This document shows positions 1 through 5,886 of a stretch of DNA of 7,515 nt, piece by piece; the first letter of the stretch is position 1; each line of letters opens with the position of its first letter. Source of the DNA: Microcaldota archaeon (lineage in GTDB: Archaea > Micrarchaeota > Micrarchaeia > Burarchaeales > JACQQB01); NCBI GenBank assembly GCA_016207225.1, contig JACQQB010000052.1, forward strand, positions 1 to 7,515, in the 5' to 3' direction. Position numbers and translations under genes: made by a program. The notes beneath the pieces were generated by a model, which was given only the letters and a program-made list of their open reading frames with translations, was not told the origin of the DNA and made no database searches.

Positions 1-1080
1 AATGAAGCGCAAGCAAAAGAAATTCTAGCAAGAACTTCAATGAAGACAGTAAGCCCCGACTGGTCCCCGCTAATGCCGGTTTGCGCTAATTGTGGCAGAA
101 TTGCCACGACAATGATTACAACTCATGACAAGGACAGCTACGAATATAACTGCATAAAAGATGTAAAATACACGAAAGGCTGCGGCCATAAGGGAAAAAA
201 CAAAATCTCAGACCATAAACACAAGCTAGTCTGGCGCCTTCACTGGCCAGCCTGGCAGGACTATTTCAACTCAAGCTCAGAAGGTGCCGGTGTAGACCAC
301 TTTACCAAAGGAGGCAGCTGGGATACTGCTAAGGCAGTACACAATGAACTATTCAAGAAAAAAGAACCGATAGGTTTCAAGTTTGGTTTTGTTCTGTTCA
401 GGGGCAAAAAATACTCCAAATCGTCCGGCATAGGGATGGGCGTTAAGGATTTGATTAAACTAATGCCTCCTGAGCTCATAAAATACGCCTTGCTCAGGCC
501 TGACTTGCAAGAAAATAAGGACATAGACCCCACAGGCTTGAAGCTGATCAGCCTTTATGATGAAGTTCAATCGATATACAAGCTAAGCGGAGATTCCACT
601 ACAAGGGCTGAAAGGAAGAAAATAATAGCCCTAAGGCTCTCAGCCGACATGATCAGGTGGAACTCCAGCTTTACAGACATCCTAATCTATTATCAAATCT
701 ACAACGACTGGAATAAGGTAATCTCCATCTTAAACGATAAAGGAGGGATAAGCTACATTGCTCCCTATGTTGAAGCGTGGGTAAGCAAGGGTTTGCAGCC
801 TGAAGAGTATAAGTTCTCATTCAAACCGCAAAGAATAGAAGAAAATGCCAATACACTACTCAAATTTGCAGATACATTGGATGTTAACATGTCAAGCTTA
901 GACGTTCATAACCTTGTTTTCAACATAGCCAAGGAAAATAACCTCAAGCCAGACGAGCTTTTCAAAACAATTTATAAAGCGCTTCTTTCTAAAGATAACG
1001 GCCCCAGAGTGGGCAAGCTTATAACAGCCTTGGGGGTAGAAAAAGTCAAGCTAACTTTAAAAAATCTTTACACAAACTAG
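1..1080 (+). CDS. lysS: Lysine--tRNA ligase, class I (archaeal type), 5'-truncated by the window edge
   Basis: Charges tRNA-Lys with lysine in the cytoplasm, using ATP. The reading frame is open from base 1, so the gene begins upstream: 359 residues plus stop are visible, whereas class I LysRS proteins are usually somewhat over 500 residues. The missing part would include the HIGH motif. Counting from the internal Met at base 40, a cysteine-rich zinc-ribbon-like segment (CANC at residues 15-18, C38, then GCGH at 47-50) is followed by the conserved HWPAW stretch (68-72), VDHF and GGSWDTAK (85-98), all typical of the class I LysRS Rossmann core. The KMSKS-type loop reads KYSKS (124-128, bases 409-423). 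The rest is the alpha-helical anticodon-binding region. Class I LysRS is found in most archaea and only some bacteria. The Met at base 40 lies inside the catalytic core and is not the true start. The next gene starts 7 bp after the stop, suggesting an operon. Confidence 0.95.
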   Translation, partial: NEAQAKEILARTSMKTVSPDWSPLMPVCANCGRIATTMITTHDKDSYEYNCIKDVKYTKGCGHKGKNKISDHKHKLVWRLHWPAWQDYFNSSSEGAGVDHFTKGGSWDTAKAVHNELFKKKEPIGFKFGFVLFRGKKYSKSSGIGMGVKDLIKLMPPELIKYALLRPDLQENKDIDPTGLKLISLYDEVQSIYKLSGDSTTRAERKKIIALRLSADMIRWNSSFTDILIYYQIYNDWNKVISILNDKGGISYIAPYVEAWVSKGLQPEEYKFSFKPQRIEENANTLLKFADTLDVNMSSLDVHNLVFNIAKENNLKPDELFKTIYKALLSKDNGPRVGKLITALGVEKVKLTLKNLYTN

Positions 1081-1087
1081 TGAGATT

Positions 1088-2071
1088 ATGGATATCGATT
1101 CATACCTTAAGTCCAATTCGCCCATTATAGACAAAGAGATAGAAAAAATAGTCCCAAAAACATCAAAGCCATTCGAAGTCTACGGCTTGATATGGGAATT
1201 CCTGAAACGTGGTGGAAAAAGATTCAGGCCAATCCTGTGTCTTACTTCTTGCGAAGCAGTCGGTGGCGATACCAAAAAAGCGATGCCCGCTGCAGTAGCA
1301 ATTGAACTTTTTCACGCATTTACTCTTTTGCATGATGATTTGGAGGATGACTCCGAGCTAAGACGCGGTAAGCCATGTTTACATATAATCTACGGAGTAC
1401 CCTTAGCAATAAATGCAGGGGATGGAATGTTCATGCTTGTTTTCAGGGCTTTAACTAAGTTACATTATCCACCTGAAAAAATATTGGATGTCCAGAAGGT
1501 TCTGATAAAAAATTTCACAAGGGTTCTTGAAGGTCAAGCTGTGGAATTGGGATGGAGAGAAAATAAAATCTGGGAAATAAGCGAAAGAGATTATTTGAAG
1601 ATGGTTGAAGGAAAGACTGGCGCCTTAATCAGCGCAGCCTGTGAAGTTGGAGGAATACTCGGAAACGGGTCCAAAAAACAAATAGCTGCACTTAAGGATT
1701 TTGGGATGCAGATTGGTATCGCATTCCAGATTCAAGATGACATTCTGAATCTAGTGGGGACAGAGAAAAAATACAAAAAAGAAATTGGTGGAGACATAAC
1801 AGAGGGCAAAAGGACACTAATGACAATTCATGCATTAAGGAATGGCAATAAGGAAAAACTATTGAAACTAATCGGTTCCGGAGCAAAAGATAAAAAAACA
1901 ATAAAGAGCGCAATCTCGATCCTCAAATCAACCAGCTCAATAGATTACGCAAAGAATTACGCTAAAAAAATCGTACAGAATGCAAGGAGAAAGCTAAAAA
2001 TAATCCCCAACAATGAATCCAGGAAAATATTACTCGATTTGGCTGATTTTCTTATAAACAGAGATTATTAA
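1088..2071 (+). CDS. idsA: Trans-polyprenyl diphosphate synthase, probable geranylgeranyl diphosphate synthase
   Basis: Condenses isopentenyl diphosphate with allylic diphosphates; in archaea this gives the C20 GGPP used for ether-lipid side chains. At 327 residues it has normal family length. Visible motifs are GGKRFRP (42-48, IPP binding), the first Asp-rich motif DDLED (83-87) followed by RRGKP (92-96), KTGAL (176-180), and the second Asp-rich region FQIQDD (213-218) with GGD and EGKRTL (234-244). The last Asp of the second DDxxD is Asn221, a change that occurs in this family. The residue five places before the first motif is Phe78; an aromatic residue here limits archaeal type I enzymes to C20 products, so GGPP is the best product guess. 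The ATG at 1088 lies 7 bp after the lysS stop, with a weak GTGA element (1080-1083) ahead of it. Family assignment is firm; product length is inferred. Confidence 0.93.
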   Translation: MDIDSYLKSNSPIIDKEIEKIVPKTSKPFEVYGLIWEFLKRGGKRFRPILCLTSCEAVGGDTKKAMPAAVAIELFHAFTLLHDDLEDDSELRRGKPCLHIIYGVPLAINAGDGMFMLVFRALTKLHYPPEKILDVQKVLIKNFTRVLEGQAVELGWRENKIWEISERDYLKMVEGKTGALISAACEVGGILGNGSKKQIAALKDFGMQIGIAFQIQDDILNLVGTEKKYKKEIGGDITEGKRTLMTIHALRNGNKEKLLKLIGSGAKDKKTIKSAISILKSTSSIDYAKNYAKKIVQNARRKLKIIPNNESRKILLDLADFLINRDY

Positions 2072-2113
2072 TGCTATAATCCTAAAAAGCTCTAAAAACC
2101 CCTATTTCTTAAT

Positions 2114-2127
2114 TAAAGCCTTTTAAA
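2114..2127 (+). promoter_or_regulatory. Candidate archaeal promoter (BRE plus TATA box) for the GNAT-like gene
   Basis: TTTTAAA at 2121-2127 is preceded by an A-rich, BRE-like TAAAG (2114-2118). Archaeal start sites usually lie about 25 bp downstream of the TATA centre, which would put the start near 2150 and give a leader of roughly 55 nt carrying the weak AGGT element before the ATG at 2207. An alternative A-rich box at 2172-2183, centred about 30 bp from the ATG, could instead drive a nearly leaderless transcript. The sequence alone does not settle which is used. Confidence 0.4.
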
Positions 2128-2133
2128 CCCGTA

Positions 2134-2151
2134 TTGTAACCATAGTTACAA
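2134..2151. promoter_or_regulatory. 18-bp palindrome, candidate operator
   Basis: The site reads TTGTAAC-CATA-GTTACAA: seven-base perfect arms around a four-base centre, with 16 of 18 positions symmetric. It starts 7 bp after the TATA-like box and reaches the predicted transcription start, where a bound dimeric repressor would block the polymerase. Short arms with a four-base loop make a strong RNA hairpin unlikely, and no T-run follows, so a terminator is improbable. No regulator gene is present in the window, so the cognate factor is unknown. Confidence 0.45.
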
Positions 2152-2206
2152 CAGAAAAAATAATTTAACGCTTAAAAAAATTTCATGTGTAAATATCTAG
2201 GTACTC

Positions 2207-3574
2207 ATGCAGCAAAAAACCCTCAGATTGATGGTCCAGGCCACATTAATGATTGGCACTGCCATTGCAGCAGCAGTTTTCTATAAAAAACACAAAGCAA
2301 ACGACAGAATTCTAACAGTTCCAACTCAAAAATCATATTATGAAAGAGAAATCACATTAAACGACGGTTCTACTGCAAAACTAAAAATCAGGGAAATAGG
2401 CAATATCCAAATCCTAACTCATGCTGCAATCGCCACCTACAGGAAAAAACTAGACCAAGCAAACGAGGCTTGGGAAAAAGAAGGCAAAATAAACCTAAGA
2501 ACATTCTTTGAATATTTCAAGGCATTCCCTAAAGGCCAAATCGGTGCGTATATGGAGATAGATGGCCAAGATGAACTTGTTGGGATGATAACTTCTGTCC
2601 GGATGAATATATCAAACCCAAAAAGGGACATGCCACGCAAATACAACGAAGTGTCACAGAGACTTTTATGGCTAAACAAACTAATCCGCTTACTGGACTT
2701 TACAACAGACCGTACTCTGACACTAATCGTGCAAGACATCCTTGAGATCACAAAAGACCACAACTTTTCAGAAGATATAAATCTCCAAAAAAGACTTTTA
2801 GGATTAATCGAAGCAGCTAAATCCCAGATCAAAAAGATTGAATTAGAAAGAAGTGTGCGTTCCGAATCAATGCAAGCTCTGGATGCTGGCTTGGGTTTGT
2901 TAGCTGGCAACACCCTAATTTGCCCAAGAGTTGATGTACTTCCAGAATACAGAGATTATGGGATAGCGAAACTACTTGTCCAGGCACAGCTTCAACTTGC
3001 GCGTAACTTTGGCTGTTCACGCATATTCGCATACAGCAGGGCAACAGGCTTCAAACCATTCAACGAAACCTTGATTTCATTTGGCATAACACCAACGAAT
3101 TACGATCAATCTCTGGGCCAAGTCGTAGTCTCCTTCAAAAACTATCTGAAAATAAGAAGACCTTGGAAAAGAGGAAGACTGGAGGACTGCCAAAAGCCTG
3201 AAAAGCCAAAAAACTACATGAGCTTCTTATACGGTCTTTATGAGTTCTATATGCAAGATAACTGGAGGGCAACCAGGGAACAATTTCTCCTAACATATGG
3301 CAAACTCTTCACCAACGGGGATGAGGCTGTCAGAACAATGTCAGGTCAGGAAATTACCAAAAAAGAAGCTGAACAATTCATGATTCTGTTTGACTACATA
3401 AACTTTCTTTTAAGGGCTTACAACAAGGATTATCCAAATTGGAGGATTGCAGATATTACAATAGGCATGCACAGCGTTAACGGGGCTAAACACTCAATCG
3501 ATATCGAAAACTCGACACCAAACGACGCCAGCGGAAATAGAAACACAATAATGGACTATTCTTATCTTCTCTAA
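2207..3574 (+). CDS. Membrane-anchored GNAT-like acetyltransferase with helical insert and unknown C-terminal region
   Basis: Probably a GNAT-fold acyl-CoA-dependent N-acyltransferase; the substrate is unknown. Residues about 8-25 form one hydrophobic segment followed by KKHK, predicting an N-terminal membrane anchor with the bulk of the protein in the cytoplasm. Residues 45-135 look like the first half of a GNAT fold, including GAYMEIDGQDELVGMITSV (113-131) as the central strands. A charged, mostly helical segment (about 138-225) follows, then the CoA-binding strand-loop-helix VDVLPEYRDYGIAKLL (242-257), with the R/Q-x-x-G-x-G/A pattern as RDYGIA, and YSRATGF (276-282). Residues about 325-455 form a further helical region I do not recognise. 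At 455 residues it is far longer than a single GNAT domain (about 150). Start: the ATG at 2207 is preceded by a weak AGGT. It has its own gaps on both sides and may be a single-gene unit. GNAT membership is moderately sure; catalytic activity is unproven. Confidence 0.7.
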   Translation: MQQKTLRLMVQATLMIGTAIAAAVFYKKHKANDRILTVPTQKSYYEREITLNDGSTAKLKIREIGNIQILTHAAIATYRKKLDQANEAWEKEGKINLRTFFEYFKAFPKGQIGAYMEIDGQDELVGMITSVRMNISNPKRDMPRKYNEVSQRLLWLNKLIRLLDFTTDRTLTLIVQDILEITKDHNFSEDINLQKRLLGLIEAAKSQIKKIELERSVRSESMQALDAGLGLLAGNTLICPRVDVLPEYRDYGIAKLLVQAQLQLARNFGCSRIFAYSRATGFKPFNETLISFGITPTNYDQSLGQVVVSFKNYLKIRRPWKRGRLEDCQKPEKPKNYMSFLYGLYEFYMQDNWRATREQFLLTYGKLFTNGDEAVRTMSGQEITKKEAEQFMILFDYINFLLRAYNKDYPNWRIADITIGMHSVNGAKHSIDIENSTPNDASGNRNTIMDYSYLL

Positions 3575-3590
3575 GGTCTTCTAGCTCAAT

Positions 3591-3606
3591 CAAAATTCTT
3601 TTAATA
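3591..3606 (+). promoter_or_regulatory. Archaeal promoter of the membrane protein-pheS-pheT operon
   Basis: TTTTAATA (3599-3606) is preceded by a BRE-like CAAAA (3591-3595). The TATA centre lies about 27 bp before the ATG at 3629, the spacing expected when transcription starts at or within a few bases of the start codon. No Shine-Dalgarno sequence is visible in the intervening bases, which also fits a leaderless transcript. The whole gap between the GNAT-like stop and this ATG is only 54 bp. Confidence 0.6.
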
Positions 3607-3628
3607 CTTCAGAAACAAAACCACCAAT

Positions 3629-4420
3629 ATGAAACTCAAGCTAATGCTGGTATTTTCCTTCATTCTAATCCTAGCACAAGCAGCATTTCAGATGACAGAC
3701 CTCAAAATAGACCTGTATGTACAAAAAGACGGCTCAGTAAAGGCAACTGAAAAAATAGAACTATTCCTGGACAGCAACGGAAGCATAAGCCTATACAAGG
3801 GTATAATGGCAAACAACAAGCTAGAGGACTGGAGAAGCATAACTGGTATTAAAGAAATAAGGTACCACTTACATGGCAACCTTGTGGATGTTTCGAATGT
3901 TCAGTTGCAACCACGTGCCCCAGAGCCATGCAATCAAATAATCGGTACATGCTACGCAACACTTTTCATAAAATATGACATACCCCAAAAAGAAGACTTT
4001 AGCCTAATAAAAGTTGATAAATACAAACCAAGAACTACCAAGTACACCCTAAAAAGCGAAGCTTTTGCATTCGAATCTACTGAAGAAGGCGAAATGATTT
4101 TACCAGAAAGAACGATACTCAACATATACCTGCCCCAAAACTCAATAGTAACCAATGTAAACCCACAACCCCTGAACATAAACGATACAAACTTACCACT
4201 GAAGGCATCCAGTGTAAGCTGGGCAGGAAGGTCAAAACTTTCACCGTTTATACTAACATTTGAAACTGAACAACCTTTGGAAGAGGAGGTCCTTGAATTT
4301 TTCAAAGAGTTTGAGCTTTGGTTCTTCAACTTCATTTACTCCAGGAACGGGATAGCCGCCATAATAACAATAGCCATGTTCCTGCTAATGCTAATTCTAA
4401 TAAGAAGGAGTGGTACCTGA
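3629..4420 (+). CDS. Secreted or surface protein with signal peptide and C-terminal membrane anchor, function unknown
   Basis: Residues 1-19 form a classic signal peptide: lysines at 2 and 4, a hydrophobic core, and small residues AQA (16-18) at a likely cleavage point. Residues about 241-258 are one hydrophobic helix followed by RR, so the roughly 220 residues between should face the outside, with a short C-terminal tail in the cytoplasm. The outer part alternates hydrophobic and polar residues like beta strands. Its opening, DLYVQKDGSVKATEKIEL (28-45), resembles the start of DUF2207-type extracellular beta domains, but I cannot confirm that. C101 and C108 are the only cysteines and could form a disulfide. 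The ATG at 3629 is supported by the signal peptide starting there and the TATA spacing. The stop codon overlaps the pheS start by one base, so this gene is transcribed and probably translated together with pheST; a functional link to them is unproven. Confidence 0.75.
   Translation: MKLKLMLVFSFILILAQAAFQMTDLKIDLYVQKDGSVKATEKIELFLDSNGSISLYKGIMANNKLEDWRSITGIKEIRYHLHGNLVDVSNVQLQPRAPEPCNQIIGTCYATLFIKYDIPQKEDFSLIKVDKYKPRTTKYTLKSEAFAFESTEEGEMILPERTILNIYLPQNSIVTNVNPQPLNINDTNLPLKASSVSWAGRSKLSPFILTFETEQPLEEEVLEFFKEFELWFFNFIYSRNGIAAIITIAMFLLMLILIRRSGT
4405..4410 (+). promoter_or_regulatory. Shine-Dalgarno site that fixes the pheS start
   Basis: AAGGAG, followed by TGGT, lies inside the end of the upstream membrane-protein gene, nine bases before the ATG at 4420. 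It is the clearest ribosome binding site in the window. It supports starting pheS at 4420 rather than at the in-frame ATG 102 bases earlier. Confidence 0.7.
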
Positions 4421-5886
4421 TGCTTCACCAATATGAGAAACTTATAGTCGAATCACTACTCAGGAATAAAAAGACCCTCACAGAACTCTCATCAGATACT
4501 GGTCTGGACATGGATTCTGTTATGCGTTTCTGCTACTTGCTAAAGGAGAAAAACATCGCAGAAATAAAAGAAGAGCAATTAAAACAGTACAAACTAACAC
4601 AAGAAGGCAGCAGGTTCCTGAAAGAAGGCTTTCCAGAACAAAGACTACTCCAGAAGCTTAAGACTAGTCCATTAACAAGAGAACAACTAACCCAGGAAGA
4701 AAGCTCAATAGGCTTATCTTGGGCAAAGAAAAACGAGTGGATATCTTTTGAAAAACAAAATGAAAAAACCCTGATAAAACTAACCCCTGCTGGAAAAGAA
4801 GCATTAAATAAAAAATACGAACTCCAAGAAACCCTAAGCAAAATCTCTTCCACCAGTCAAGAAATTAACCAAGAAACTCTTGACAACCTACTAAAAAGAG
4901 GCAGTGTTGAGCTTCAAATAAAGAAAAACCTAGAGATTACCCTAACACCGTATGGTAAAAAAATCTCAAGCGAAATTGAAGTTAAAGATGAAGTCAACAC
5001 TCTCACCAAAGACATGATTGTTACAGGTGCCTGGAAGAAAAAATCCCTGCGTGAATACGATATCAACTCACCAGTGGAGAGATACATGCCTGGAAAACCA
5101 CACCCATTGGAAATCTTCACAAACAAAATACGATTAATCTTCCTTTCAATGGGGTTTGAAGAAATGGAAGGCCCCTCAGTGGAATCATCATTTTGGAATT
5201 TTGATGCACTGTTCCAGCCTCAGGATCATCCTGCAAGGGAATTGGCAGACACTTTCTATCTGAAAAAACCAGAAAGGTTTAATCTGCCAGACCAAAAACT
5301 TGTTCAAAATGTTAAAAAGGCACATGAAGAAGGCTGGAAATACAAATGGAATGAAGAACCTGCACGCTTGGCAATACTAAGAACACACACAACCTCTGTC
5401 TCTTCCCGCTATTTAAACGATATAAAATCAGGAAAAAGAAAAGAGCCTGCAAAATACTTCTGTATGGGCAGGGTATACAGGAATGAAGCAACAGACTACA
5501 AGCATTTGGCAGAATTCCACCAACTGGAAGGCATAGTGGTCTGGGAAAATGCCAACTTCAAGAACCTTCTTGGCTTACTGAAAGAATTCTACTCCAAACT
5601 AGGGTTTGATAAAATAAGGTTTAAGCCAAGCTTCTTCCCGTACACAGAACCAAGCCTAGAAGTTGAGGTATATTTTGAAAAAAGAAAGCAATGGCTTGAG
5701 TTAGGGGGAGCCGGAATCTTCAGGCCCGAAGTCTGCATGCCCTTATGGGGCAAATACCCTGTCCTGGCATGGGGACTTAGCCTAGAGCGCCCACTAATGC
5801 TTTCACTGGGCCTGGAGGACATTCGTGCATTCTATACTAATAACCTGGAATGGCTTAGGAACCTGAGCCTGAAAAAGTTGATGTGA
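4420..5886 (+). CDS. pheS: Phenylalanine--tRNA ligase alpha subunit, archaeal/eukaryal type
   Basis: Catalytic subunit of the (alpha-beta)2 enzyme that charges tRNA-Phe in the cytoplasm. The 488-residue product matches the archaeal length of about 500. Residues 1 to about 200 form the N-terminal winged-helix repeats typical of archaeal and eukaryal PheS (for example LTELSSDTGLDMDSVMRF, 20-37). The class II catalytic core follows: motif 1 region HPLEIFTNKIRLIFLSMGFEEMEGP (228-252), then RTHTTSVSSRYL (321-332), motif 2 GRVYRNEATDYKHLAEFHQ (350-368), FRPEVCMPLW (434-443) and motif 3 WGLSLERPLM (451-460) with DIR (467-469). The start at 4420 is chosen because a good Shine-Dalgarno precedes it, the TGATG overlap with the upstream stop is typical of coupled genes, and MLHQYEK matches the usual family start. 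An in-frame ATG at 4318 would add 34 low-complexity residues overlapping the upstream membrane helix. The stop overlaps the pheT start by one base. Confidence 0.96.
   Translation: MLHQYEKLIVESLLRNKKTLTELSSDTGLDMDSVMRFCYLLKEKNIAEIKEEQLKQYKLTQEGSRFLKEGFPEQRLLQKLKTSPLTREQLTQEESSIGLSWAKKNEWISFEKQNEKTLIKLTPAGKEALNKKYELQETLSKISSTSQEINQETLDNLLKRGSVELQIKKNLEITLTPYGKKISSEIEVKDEVNTLTKDMIVTGAWKKKSLREYDINSPVERYMPGKPHPLEIFTNKIRLIFLSMGFEEMEGPSVESSFWNFDALFQPQDHPARELADTFYLKKPERFNLPDQKLVQNVKKAHEEGWKYKWNEEPARLAILRTHTTSVSSRYLNDIKSGKRKEPAKYFCMGRVYRNEATDYKHLAEFHQLEGIVVWENANFKNLLGLLKEFYSKLGFDKIRFKPSFFPYTEPSLEVEVYFEKRKQWLELGGAGIFRPEVCMPLWGKYPVLAWGLSLERPLMLSLGLEDIRAFYTNNLEWLRNLSLKKLM

Larger units (their letters stand above)
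2072..2206. other. Intergenic regulatory gap between the prenyl synthase and GNAT-like genes
   Basis: This 135-bp AT-rich gap is the longest non-coding stretch in the window. It starts with a weakly T-rich segment (2102-2110) that could help end the upstream transcript, but there is no long T run and no stable hairpin. It then carries a TATA-like box (2121-2127), an 18-bp palindrome (2134-2151), a second A-rich TATA-like stretch (2172-2183), and a weak AGGT Shine-Dalgarno-like element (2199-2202) four bases before the next ATG. No small ORF or RNA gene is evident. Confidence 0.6.

Noticed and set aside
2072..2110. Possible terminator after the prenyl synthase gene
   Set aside because: There is no stable stem-loop and only a short mixed T-rich stretch. 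An archaeal U-rich terminator cannot be supported.
2109..2116. Perfect 8-bp palindrome TTAATTAA in the 2072-2206 gap
   Set aside because: Made only of A and T in an AT-rich gap, so expected by chance. The longer palindrome at 2134-2151 includes G and C in its arms and is better placed.
2437..2913. A 158-codon open frame on the - strand inside the GNAT-like gene
   Set aside because: It is antisense to a longer gene with clear motifs, has a low-complexity Ser/Phe-rich composition typical of reversed coding DNA, and shows no recognisable domain or start signal. The other - strand frames within lysS, idsA, pheS and pheT were dismissed for the same reasons.
4318..4419. Upstream in-frame extension of pheS starting at ATG 4318
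   Set aside because: It overlaps the codons of the upstream transmembrane helix, encodes an Asn/His-rich stretch not seen in PheS, and lacks a Shine-Dalgarno. The ATG at 4420 has one and matches the family start.
5883..5885. GTG as pheT start one codon before ATG 5886
   Set aside because: The ATG gives the expected MAVVT start and the same TGATG overlap seen at the other junction. The GTG adds only one residue and has no better ribosome site.
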